This document shows, piece by piece, positions 1 through 10,012 of a stretch of DNA of 64,000 nucleotides. The notes beneath the pieces were generated by a model. The model did not search any database and had not been told where the DNA came from. It saw nothing but the letters and a program-made list of their open reading frames with translations. How positions within the stretch are numbered: the first letter of the stretch is position 1; each line of letters begins with the position of its first letter. The translations under genes and the position numbers were made by a program. The stretch is from Burkholderia stagnalis (GTDB lineage Bacteria; Pseudomonadota; Gammaproteobacteria; Burkholderiales; Burkholderiaceae): NCBI RefSeq assembly GCF_902830275.1, contig NZ_CADESW010000023.1:62001-126000 (forward strand), read 5' to 3'.

Positions 1-2128
1 GGGCTTCGCGCTGCGCCGCCTGACGGGCGACCTGTACGAGCTGACGCTGCAGCCGGGCACGCTCAGGCTCGCGCCGGGCGAGCGCCTCGAGCTGCCGTTC
101 GTCGCCGAATACTGGCTGCGCCGCTACAGCGACGTGATTCCGCGCCCGTACGTGGTCGTCGACGGTGCGGCGCCCGCGGTGCTCCGCTACAACGACACCG
201 ACGACGAGCTGCGCTACGTCGAATCGCTGCCCGCCGACGCGCAGAGCAATTCGCCCGGCAATGCGCCGCCGGTCGCCGCGCGGCCGGACGCCAGCCGCGC
301 GCTGCCGAGCGTAAAGCGGCAGCGCGCGCTCGACGGCGCGCTCGAGCTGCGCGGCATCGACCTCGCGCTGCCGGAGCTGCCGGCCGCCCAGGTCGCGGCG
401 CTGCGCGAGCGGGCGGGCACGCTCGGCCTCGACGGCGCGCGCGTGCCGGTGTGGGGCGTGGTCGCGCCGCGCCGGCTGCCGGCCGACATCGCGACACCGG
501 GCGGCTACCGGCTCGCGATCGGGCCGCGCGGCGCATTCATCGAAGGCTACGACCGCGCGGGCCTCTACTACGGCGTGCAGACGCTCTTCTCGCTGGCGCC
601 GGCCGGCGGCGGCCCGATCCCGGCGATGCTCGTCGAGGACGCGCCGCGCTTCGTCCACCGCGGCATGCACGTCGATCTCGCGCGCAACTTCAAGCACCCG
701 GCGACGCTGCGCCGCCTGATCGACCAGATGAGCGCGTACAAGCTCAACCGGCTGCACCTGCACCTGTCCGACGACGAAGGCTGGCGCATCGAGATTCCGG
801 GCCTGCCCGAGCTGACCGACGTCGGCGCGCGGCGCTGCCACGATCCGTCCGAGACGCGCTGCCTGCTGCCGCAGCTCGGCTCGGGGCCCGACGACCGTTC
901 GGGCGGCGGCTACCTGACGCGCGACGACTACATGGCGCTGCTGCGCTACGCGGCCGACCGCTTCGTCGAGGTGATTCCCGAGATCGACATGCCCGCGCAC
1001 TCGCGCGCGGCCGTGGTGTCGATGGAGGCGCGCTATCGCCGCCTGCACGCGGCCGGCCGCGACCAGGAAGCGAACGCGTACCGGCTGCTCGATCCGCAGG
1101 ACACGTCGAACCTGCTGACGGTGCAGTTCTACGACCGGCGCAGCGACCTGAACCCGTGCGTGCCCGGCGCGCTCAACTTCGCGACGAAGGTGATCCGCGA
1201 GATCGCGTCGATGCATGCGGACGCGCGCGTGCCGCTGCGCACCTGGCACTACGGCGGCGACGAGGCGAAGAACATCCTGCTCGGCGCGGGCTTCCAGCCG
1301 CTGAACGGCGCCGATCCGGGCAAGGGCCGCATCGATCTGGCCGCGCAGGACAAGCCGTGGGCGCGCTCGCCCGCGTGCACGGCGCTGCTGCAGCGCGGCG
1401 AGGTCCGCTCGATCGACGAGCTGCCGACGCGCTTCGCGAAGCAGGTGAGCGCGGTGGTCGACGCGAACGGGATCGGCACGATGGCCGCATGGCAGGACGG
1501 CATCAAGCACGCGAACGGTCCGCAGGACTTCAGCACGCGCAACGTGATGGTGTCGCTGTGGGACACGATCTTCTGGGGCGCGTCGGACAGCGCGCGCGAC
1601 CTGAGCGCGAAGGGATACCGGACGGTGCTGGCGCTGCCCGACTACCTGTACTTCGACTTCCCGTACACGCGCAACCCGCGCGAGCGCGGCTACTACTGGG
1701 GCTCGCAGGCAACCGACGAGTACAAGGTGTTCTCGCTCGCGCCGGACAACCTGCCGCAGAACGCCGAGGTGATCGGCGACCGCGACGGCAATCCGTTCGA
1801 GGTGACGGGCACGGGTGCCGCACCGCGTCTCGAAGGGATCCAGGGGCAGGCGTGGGGCGAGGTGATGCGCAACGACCGGCTGCTCGAATACATGGCGTAT
1901 CCGCGGCTGCTCGCGCTCGCCGAGCGCGCGTGGCACAAGGCCGACTGGGAGCTGCCGTACGCGGCGGGCGTGCGCTACAAGCTCGGCGACACGCATCACG
2001 TCGACATCGCCGCGCTCCAGCGCGACTGGGCGGGCTTCGCGACGCTGCTCGCGCAGCGCGAATTGCCGAAGCTCGAGCGCGCGGGCATCGGCTATCGCAA
2101 GCCGACGTTCACGCTGACGAACCCGTGA
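1..2128 (+). CDS. Beta-N-acetylhexosaminidase, GH20 family (5' partial)
   Basis: The reading frame is open from the first base of the window, so the N-terminus is missing; the first in-frame Met is only at 134. GH20 enzymes remove terminal beta-linked GlcNAc/GalNAc from chito-oligosaccharides and glycans by substrate-assisted catalysis. Visible hallmarks are the GH20b-type N-terminal domain, the barrel start FVHRGMHVDLARN, LHLHLSDDEGWRIEI, the VIPEIDMPAHSRA strand and the catalytic Asp-Glu pair in HYGGDEAKN (about 1246-1272). The C-terminal part ends with a typical ALAERAWH helix. It converges on the nag operon, which suggests that it supplies GlcNAc for that pathway. Signal peptide and localisation cannot be judged because the start lies outside. 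Confidence 0.93.
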   Translation, partial: GFALRRLTGDLYELTLQPGTLRLAPGERLELPFVAEYWLRRYSDVIPRPYVVVDGAAPAVLRYNDTDDELRYVESLPADAQSNSPGNAPPVAARPDASRALPSVKRQRALDGALELRGIDLALPELPAAQVAALRERAGTLGLDGARVPVWGVVAPRRLPADIATPGGYRLAIGPRGAFIEGYDRAGLYYGVQTLFSLAPAGGGPIPAMLVEDAPRFVHRGMHVDLARNFKHPATLRRLIDQMSAYKLNRLHLHLSDDEGWRIEIPGLPELTDVGARRCHDPSETRCLLPQLGSGPDDRSGGGYLTRDDYMALLRYAADRFVEVIPEIDMPAHSRAAVVSMEARYRRLHAAGRDQEANAYRLLDPQDTSNLLTVQFYDRRSDLNPCVPGALNFATKVIREIASMHADARVPLRTWHYGGDEAKNILLGAGFQPLNGADPGKGRIDLAAQDKPWARSPACTALLQRGEVRSIDELPTRFAKQVSAVVDANGIGTMAAWQDGIKHANGPQDFSTRNVMVSLWDTIFWGASDSARDLSAKGYRTVLALPDYLYFDFPYTRNPRERGYYWGSQATDEYKVFSLAPDNLPQNAEVIGDRDGNPFEVTGTGAAPRLEGIQGQAWGEVMRNDRLLEYMAYPRLLALAERAWHKADWELPYAAGVRYKLGDTHHVDIAALQRDWAGFATLLAQRELPKLERAGIGYRKPTFTLTNP

Positions 2129-2214
2129 GCGGTGGCCGGGGCGCGCATCGCGTGCGCCCCGGCCGCATCGGCGGCTCCGCGCCGCCATTCCCCTTCCCCA
2201 CGCTCGCCAAACGA

Positions 2215-2243
2215 AAACGGCTTGCGAGGTTCGCAAGCCGTTT
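2215..2243. terminator. Bidirectional hairpin terminator between GH20 gene and nagE
   Basis: A perfect 13-bp inverted repeat (arms AAACGGCTTGCGA and TCGCAAGCCGTTT) with a GGT loop lies between the convergent GH20 and nagE genes. A-rich and T-rich ends let it serve both strands. Confidence 0.85.
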
Positions 2244-2302
2244 GTCCTTCACCACCCGCCGGTGCGAACCCGTCACGCGGATTCGCGCCGGCGCCTGCCG
2301 CA

Positions 2303-4066
2303 TCAGGCCGGCTGGGCCGCCGCGCCGCCGCCTGCCGACGGCAGGCGCGCCGCGAGCTGCTCCGCATAGCGCGACGCCGCCGGACCGCAGACGATATGGA
2401 ACGTGTCGAGCGCGACCCACGCGACGTCGAGCGCCCCGAGGCGCGCGCGATCGACCGACGACGGGTCGAGCACGACGACGCGCAGGCGCGTGGTCGCTAC
2501 CGCATCGAGCGCCGCGATGTTGGTCGCGCCGCCGAACACCGCGAGCCAGCGCGCCGGATCGGGATCCAGCGGGCCAGCCGCGCCGCCGGCATGCGCGACG
2601 GCCGGCGATGCCGCTGCGCCGCCCGCTGCCGCCGCGGCCGCGCCGCTGCCGATCGCGGCCCGCATTTCGTCGGCGATGATGTCGGCCTCCGGCCCGATGA
2701 TCACCTGCACGCTGTTGCCGCCGCGCTTGAGCACGCCGCGCGCGCCGATCGCCTTCAGGTCCGCTTCCGACACCTTCTCGGGGTCGGCGACGGTCAGGCG
2801 CAGGCGCGTCGTGCATGCGTCGACGACCGACAGGTTGCCCGCCCCGCCCAGCGCGGCAATATAGCGCTGCGCGCGCGGCGCGGCAGCCGCCGCTGCCGGT
2901 GCGACGAAACCGCCCGCCGCGGCCGGCTCGGTTGCCGCCGCGTCGGCCGTTGCCGGCTCGCGGCCCGGCGTCGCCATGTTGAACTTGCGGATGAAGAAGC
3001 GGAACAGCCCGTAGTACGCGGCGCCGTATGCGATGCCGAGCGGGATCGCGACCCAGCCCTTCGTCGACAGCCCGTAGTTCAGCACGTAGTCGATCCCGCC
3101 CGCCGAGAACGTGAAGCCGAGCTTCACGCCGAGCAGCTGGCAGATCGCGAGCGACAGGCCCGTGAGCACCGCGTGGATCACGTACAGCACCGGCGCGAGG
3201 AACATGAAGCTGAATTCGATCGGCTCGGTGACGCCCGTCAGGAACGACGTGAGCGCCATCGAGAACAGCAGACCGCCGACCACCGCGCGGCGCTCCTTCG
3301 GCGCCTCGTGCAGCATCGCGAGACACGCGGCCGGCAGGCCGAACATCATGATCGGGAAGAAGCCGGCCATGAACACGCCCGCGCTCGGGTCGCCCGCGAA
3401 GAAGCGGTGCAGGTCGCCGTGCACGATCTCGCCGCCGGCGGCCGGCGTGAAGTTGCCGAACACGAACCATGCGAGCGAGTTGATGATGTGGTGCAGGCCC
3501 GTGACGAGCAGCAGGCGGTTCAGGAAACCGAACACGAACGCGCCGATCGCGCCGGCGGTCGTGAGCCACTGGCCGGCCGCGTCGATCGCGTGCTGGACCG
3601 GCTGCCACACGTAGCCGAACACGATGCCGAGCACCACGCATGCGAGGCCGGTGATGATCGGCACGAAGCGCTTGCCGCCGAAGAACGCGAGGTAGTCGGG
3701 CAGCTTGATGTCCTTGTAGCGGTTGTACAGCAGCCCCGCGACGACGCCCGCGATGATCCCGGACAGCACGCCCATGTTCAGCTTCGGGTCGATGTCCTTC
3801 ATGATCGCGGTTTCGATCAGGTAGCCGATCGCGCCCGCGAGCGCCGCGACGCCGTTGTTGTCCTTCGCGAAGCCGACCGCCACGCCGATCGCGAACAGCA
3901 GCGGCAGGTTCTCGAAGATCGCGCCGCCCGCGTCGGCGATCATCTTGATGTTGAACACGTCCGGCTGGCCGAGCCGCAGCAGGATGCCGGCGACCGGCAG
4001 CACCGCGATAGGCAGCATCAGCGCGCGGCCCAGGCTTTGTATCTTCAGAAACGGATTCCCGTCCAT
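2303..4066 (-). CDS. nagE: PTS N-acetylglucosamine transporter, IIC-IIB-IIB' protein
   Basis: Membrane component that imports N-acetylglucosamine and phosphorylates it to GlcNAc-6-P. Residues 1-360 form the multi-spanning IIC domain (GlcNAc/glucose family; LHHIINSLAWF near 191-201, TGVTEPIEF near 278-285). An Ala/Pro-rich linker follows, then a IIB domain at about 398-472 with phosphorylatable Cys418 in VVDACTTRLRL. After a second Ala-rich linker, residues 502-575 form another IIB-like fold, but the matching site reads DAVATTRLRV and has no cysteine. There is no IIA domain; it is supplied by the upstream ptsP fusion. Last gene of the nag operon; 587 aa. Start ATG is preceded by a GGA-rich stretch. 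Substrate is inferred from family and operon. Confidence 0.93.
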   Translation of the reverse strand: MDGNPFLKIQSLGRALMLPIAVLPVAGILLRLGQPDVFNIKMIADAGGAIFENLPLLFAIGVAVGFAKDNNGVAALAGAIGYLIETAIMKDIDPKLNMGVLSGIIAGVVAGLLYNRYKDIKLPDYLAFFGGKRFVPIITGLACVVLGIVFGYVWQPVQHAIDAAGQWLTTAGAIGAFVFGFLNRLLLVTGLHHIINSLAWFVFGNFTPAAGGEIVHGDLHRFFAGDPSAGVFMAGFFPIMMFGLPAACLAMLHEAPKERRAVVGGLLFSMALTSFLTGVTEPIEFSFMFLAPVLYVIHAVLTGLSLAICQLLGVKLGFTFSAGGIDYVLNYGLSTKGWVAIPLGIAYGAAYYGLFRFFIRKFNMATPGREPATADAAATEPAAAGGFVAPAAAAAAPRAQRYIAALGGAGNLSVVDACTTRLRLTVADPEKVSEADLKAIGARGVLKRGGNSVQVIIGPEADIIADEMRAAIGSGAAAAAAGGAAASPAVAHAGGAAGPLDPDPARWLAVFGGATNIAALDAVATTRLRVVVLDPSSVDRARLGALDVAWVALDTFHIVCGPAASRYAEQLAARLPSAGGGAAAQPA

Positions 4067-4159
4067 TCAGTCCTCCAATCCTTGTCTCTTCGTTGACGTA
4101 ATTGCTCTCGTAGTGGATGTGCGTTGCTGCTGAAACGGCACGCGAGTCCCCGTCGACGC

Positions 4160-6742
<2,583 letters not shown>

Positions 6743-6758
6743 CGGCGTTCTCGGCTCA

Positions 6759-7784
6759 TCAATGCGTTTCGGTGACTTTGTTCAGGTGGCGCGGCGTATC
6801 GGGGTTGCGGCCGCGCGCGACGGCGAGATCCGCCGCCATCACGTAGAACGACAGAATGGCGGCGATCGGGTCGAGCGCCGCGTGGGCGGACTGCGCAAGC
6901 GGCAGCGTCGCACCCGACAGGCCGGGCGTGCCGGCGGGCGCGGCGAGCAGCACCGCGGCGCCGCGCGCGCGCATGTCGGCCGCCAGCTGCAGCAGGCCCG
7001 CCTGCTCCGGCCCCGGCGGCGCGAACACGAGCAGCGGGTAGTCGCGGTCGATCAGCTCCATCGGGCCGTGACGCACTTCGGCGCTCGAGAACGCCTCGGC
7101 CTGGATGCCGGAGGTTTCCTTCAGCTTCAGCGCGGCTTCCTGCGCGATCGCGAGGCCGAGGCCGCGGCCGATCACGATCATCCGTTCGACGCCGGCGAGC
7201 GCGGCGACGGCCGGCGACCAGTCGAGCGAACCCGCCTGCGCGAGCACGTCGGGCAGGCCGCGCAATGCGGCGACGAGCGCGGCGTCGCGCTGCCAGAACG
7301 CGACGATCTGCGCGGACAGCGACAGCATCGCGATGTAGCTCTTGGTGGCGGCCACCGACAGCTCGGGGCCGGCCAGCAGCGGCAACTGGTGCTCGCAGGC
7401 GTCGGCGAGCGGCGACGGCAGCACGTTGACCGCCGCGACGGTGCGCGCGCCCGCTTCGCGCAGCGCGGCCATCGTGTTGACGAGATCGGGGCTCTGGCCC
7501 GACTGGGAGAACGCGAGCGCGAGCTGGTCCTGCACCTTCAGCGGCGCCTGCTGCAGCGTCGCGACCGACATCGGCAGCGACGCGACCGGCACGCCGAGGC
7601 GGCTCATCGTCAGGCTTGCGAAGTAACTGGCGGCGTGATCCGAGCTGCCGCGCGCGACCGTCAGCGCGACGGCCGGCGGATGCGCGAGCAACTGGGCGGC
7701 GAGCGCCTCGACGCGCGTGGTGTCGGCCAGCTGCGCGGCGACGACCTGCGCGGATTCGCGCGCTTCGTTAAGCATATTCGACAA
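6759..7784 (-). CDS. nagB: Glucosamine-6-phosphate deaminase, SIS-domain type (NagB-II)
   Basis: A double SIS-domain sugar isomerase (341 aa) without the glutaminase domain of GlmS. In this operon it most likely converts glucosamine-6-P to fructose-6-P and ammonia, replacing classical NagB. Visible motifs are ARGSSDHAASYF (about 45-56), the phosphosugar-binding FSQSGQSPD (about 93-101), AATKSYIA and SSAEVRHGPMELI in the second domain. The frame starts at TTG 7784 with AGGAG six bases upstream and overlaps the nagA stop by 17 bp; ATG at 7775 (MLNEARES) is an alternative with worse spacing. Overlap indicates translational coupling with nagA. A general GlmS-like isomerase is the alternative call. 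Confidence 0.88.
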   Translation of the reverse strand: MSNMLNEARESAQVVAAQLADTTRVEALAAQLLAHPPAVALTVARGSSDHAASYFASLTMSRLGVPVASLPMSVATLQQAPLKVQDQLALAFSQSGQSPDLVNTMAALREAGARTVAAVNVLPSPLADACEHQLPLLAGPELSVAATKSYIAMLSLSAQIVAFWQRDAALVAALRGLPDVLAQAGSLDWSPAVAALAGVERMIVIGRGLGLAIAQEAALKLKETSGIQAEAFSSAEVRHGPMELIDRDYPLLVFAPPGPEQAGLLQLAADMRARGAAVLLAAPAGTPGLSGATLPLAQSAHAALDPIAAILSFYVMAADLAVARGRNPDTPRHLNKVTETH

Positions 7785-8871
7785 TCGATTCTCCTTCGAC
7801 GTAGGTCGCGGTGAGGTTCAGGTCGCGATCGAACACGACGAGGTCGGCCCATGCGCCGCGCGCGATGCGGCCGCGATCGGCGATGCCGAGGTAATCGGCC
7901 GCATAGCGCGACATGCGGTTCGACACGTCGGCGATCGGCAGGCCGAGCGACACGAGGTTGCGCAGCGCCTGGTCCATCGTCAGCGTGCTGCCGGCGAGCG
8001 TGCCGTCGGCGAGGCGCACGCCGCCGAGGCACTTGGTCACGTGCTGGCTGCCGAGCCGGTATTCGCCGTCGGGCATGCCGGTGGCCGACGTGCTGTCGGT
8101 CACGACGTACAGGCGCGGGATCGCGCGCAGCGCCGCGCGGATCGCGCCCGGATGCACGTGCAGCAGGTCGGGGATGATTTCCGCGTATTCGGCATGCGCG
8201 AGCGCCGCGCCGACGAGGCCCGGGTTGCGGTGATGCAGCGGCGACATCGCGTTGAACAGGTGCGTGAAGCCGCACGCGCCGTGCTTGAGCGCGGCGACGG
8301 CATCGTCGTAGGTCGCGAGCGAGTGGCCGAGCTGCACGCGCACGCCGCGCGCGGCCATCTCGCCGATGATCTCGATGTGGCCGGCGATTTCCGGCGCGAG
8401 CGTGACGACGCGGATCGGCGCGATCGACAGGTACTTCAGCACCTCGTCGAGCACCGCCGACACGGCCGCGTCCGGCTGCGCGCCGAGCTTGCCGGGGTTG
8501 ATGTACGGCCCCTCGAGGTGCACGCCGAGCACGCGCGCGCCGCCCGGCGTGCGGGTGCGCGCGACGCTGCCGAGGTTGCCGACGACTTTCATCAGCTCGT
8601 CGCGCGGCGCGGTCATCGTCGTCGCGAGCAGGCTCGTCGTGCCGTATTGCGCGTGCGTGCGGGCGATCGTCTCGATCGCGTCGCCGCCTTCCATCACGTC
8701 GGCGCCGCCGCCGCCGTGCACGTGCAGGTCGATGAAGCCGGGCAGGATGTACGGCGCATCGTTCTTCGCGGGGTCCGCGGATGTGCCGTCGAGCGTGGTG
8801 ATGCGGCCGTTCTCGCAGTCGAGCGAGCCGTGGAGCCAGCCGTCGGGGGTCAGTATGTTGCCAGTCAGCAT
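7768..8871 (-). CDS. nagA: N-acetylglucosamine-6-phosphate deacetylase
   Basis: Amidohydrolase-superfamily enzyme (367 aa) that removes the acetyl group from GlcNAc-6-P in the cytoplasm, giving glucosamine-6-P and acetate. It shows the metal-binding DLHVHGGGG motif (about 47-55), a LGVHLEGPYINPGKLGA block (about 122-137), HLFNAMSPLHHR (about 200-211) and VTDSTSATG (about 257-265, catalytic Asp in family members). Full length for the family. Start ATG at 8871 has an AAGAGAA ribosome site. It follows nagR by 98 bp and overlaps the downstream deaminase start by 17 bp, so the two are probably translated together. Confidence 0.95.
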   Translation of the reverse strand: MLTGNILTPDGWLHGSLDCENGRITTLDGTSADPAKNDAPYILPGFIDLHVHGGGGADVMEGGDAIETIARTHAQYGTTSLLATTMTAPRDELMKVVGNLGSVARTRTPGGARVLGVHLEGPYINPGKLGAQPDAAVSAVLDEVLKYLSIAPIRVVTLAPEIAGHIEIIGEMAARGVRVQLGHSLATYDDAVAALKHGACGFTHLFNAMSPLHHRNPGLVGAALAHAEYAEIIPDLLHVHPGAIRAALRAIPRLYVVTDSTSATGMPDGEYRLGSQHVTKCLGGVRLADGTLAGSTLTMDQALRNLVSLGLPIADVSNRMSRYAADYLGIADRGRIARGAWADLVVFDRDLNLTATYVEGESIVEYA

Positions 8872-8969
8872 GACGTTCTCTTGATGATCGGGTGACGCGG
8901 CGAACCGCGTCGCGAGTTCCGTAATCCGTTGCGTGCGTCGCGTGCCGCGCGCCGGCGCAGTGTCGCGCG

Positions 8970-9704
8970 TCAGCGTTTCAGCTCGGCGACGAAATCGTAG
9001 TAATCGTCGCGGCAGTAGGATTCGGTGACTTCGATCGCGCGCTCGTCAGCCCCGTAGCCGATGCGCGTGATCACGAGGAGCGCCGCGCCCGGCGCCACCG
9101 CCATCCATTTCGCGATTTCGCGCGTCGCGTTCACCGCGCGAAAGTGTTGCAATGCGCGCACCACGACCGTGCCGCGCGCTTCCAGATAGTCGTACAGCGA
9201 CGCGCCGAGCGCCTGCGGATCGGGCACCACCGCGGCCGGCAGCGTCGAGTGCTCGACCGCCATCACGATGCCGTCCGCGCGGCGCAGCCGCTCGAGCCGC
9301 GCGACGGTCGCGCCGGGCGCGAGGCCGAGATGGATGATCTCGTCGCGGCTCGCGGCGCGCAGCGCGCGCGACAGCCACACCGAATCCGGCCGGAAGCCGC
9401 GCTGGCGCATCTTCGCGGTGAAGCCGACCAGATGCGACAGCGGATCGGCGACGCGCGGCGTGATGAAGCTGCCCGCGCCGCGCGCCCGCGTGATCAGGCC
9501 CTGCTCGACCAGCAGCGCCAGCGCGCGCCGGGCGGTGATCCGCGACACGCCGACCGACGCCGACAGCAGCCGCTCCGACGGCAGCGCTTCGCCGGCCTGC
9601 CACGCGCCGCCGTGGATCGCGTTCGCCAGGTTGCGGGCGAGCTGCAGATAAAGCGGGGCGTCGCGGCAAGGATCGGGCGCCAGTTCGGACCAGCCGGTTT
9701 CCAT
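8970..9704 (-). CDS. nagR: GntR/HutC-family repressor of the nag operon
   Basis: 244-aa transcriptional regulator. Residues 15-85 form a GntR winged-helix domain (PLYLQLARNLANAI, GEALPSERLLSASVGVSRITARRALALL); the rest is a UTRA effector domain that in relatives binds amino-sugar phosphates. It is the first gene of the nag operon and lies directly behind a promoter that overlaps a perfect palindrome at 9771-9794. Autoregulated repression of nag genes, relieved by GlcNAc-6-P or GlcN-6-P, is the natural inference but not shown by sequence alone. Names used for orthologues include NagR, NagQ, YvoA and DasR. Confidence 0.88.
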   Translation of the reverse strand: METGWSELAPDPCRDAPLYLQLARNLANAIHGGAWQAGEALPSERLLSASVGVSRITARRALALLVEQGLITRARGAGSFITPRVADPLSHLVGFTAKMRQRGFRPDSVWLSRALRAASRDEIIHLGLAPGATVARLERLRRADGIVMAVEHSTLPAAVVPDPQALGASLYDYLEARGTVVVRALQHFRAVNATREIAKWMAVAPGAALLVITRIGYGADERAIEVTESYCRDDYYDFVAELKR

Positions 9705-9754
9705 GAGCCTCCAGGGGGTCGGGCGACGGACGCGGGCCGTCGGAAAGTGAACGC

Positions 9755-9782
9755 ATTATATAACCACAATAATACCAGTCAA
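9755..9782 (-). promoter_or_regulatory. Sigma70 promoter of the nag operon
   Basis: On the minus strand TTGACT (9777-9782) and a perfect TATAAT (9755-9760) are separated by 16 bp. The predicted start is near 9748, about 44 bases before the nagR ATG. The -35 element lies in the operator palindrome, so bound repressor would block RNA polymerase. Confidence 0.85.
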
Positions 9783-9794
9783 CGAACTGGTATT
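9771..9794. promoter_or_regulatory. Palindromic operator, probable NagR site
   Basis: Perfect inverted repeat with 9-bp arms AATACCAGT and ACTGGTATT around CAACGA. The ACTGGT half-site matches the known preference of HutC-type GntR regulators such as DasR and YvoA. It overlaps the -35 of the nag promoter. Confidence 0.8.
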
Positions 9795-9964
9795 AGCGTC
9801 GTTAAAATCTCCGGAAGCCTTGCCCCGCAAGCGTTTTAGCTGCGCCAAAGCCTTTGTTTACAACGAAGTACGGGATAGGGATTTACCCGAGGTGGGTTGC
9901 AAAGGGCCAATTCCACGATGCGGCCGGGCTAACGGATTACGACGAAAATGAGACCGGAATAGAA

Positions 9965-9986
9965 CCAATTACATGAACTGGTATGC
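9965..9986. promoter_or_regulatory. Possible second, degenerate NagR half-site
   Basis: The stretch contains GAACTGGTAT, identical over ten bases to the right half of the operator at 9771-9794, facing a poorer left half (AACCAAT). It lies about 190 bp upstream of the main operator and about 30 bp beyond the dnaE2 stop. It could be an auxiliary operator for looping. The remainder of 9795-9964 shows no gene. Confidence 0.4.
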
Positions 9987-10012
9987 ACCGTGCACGTGCG
10001 TTTGCGTGTGTG

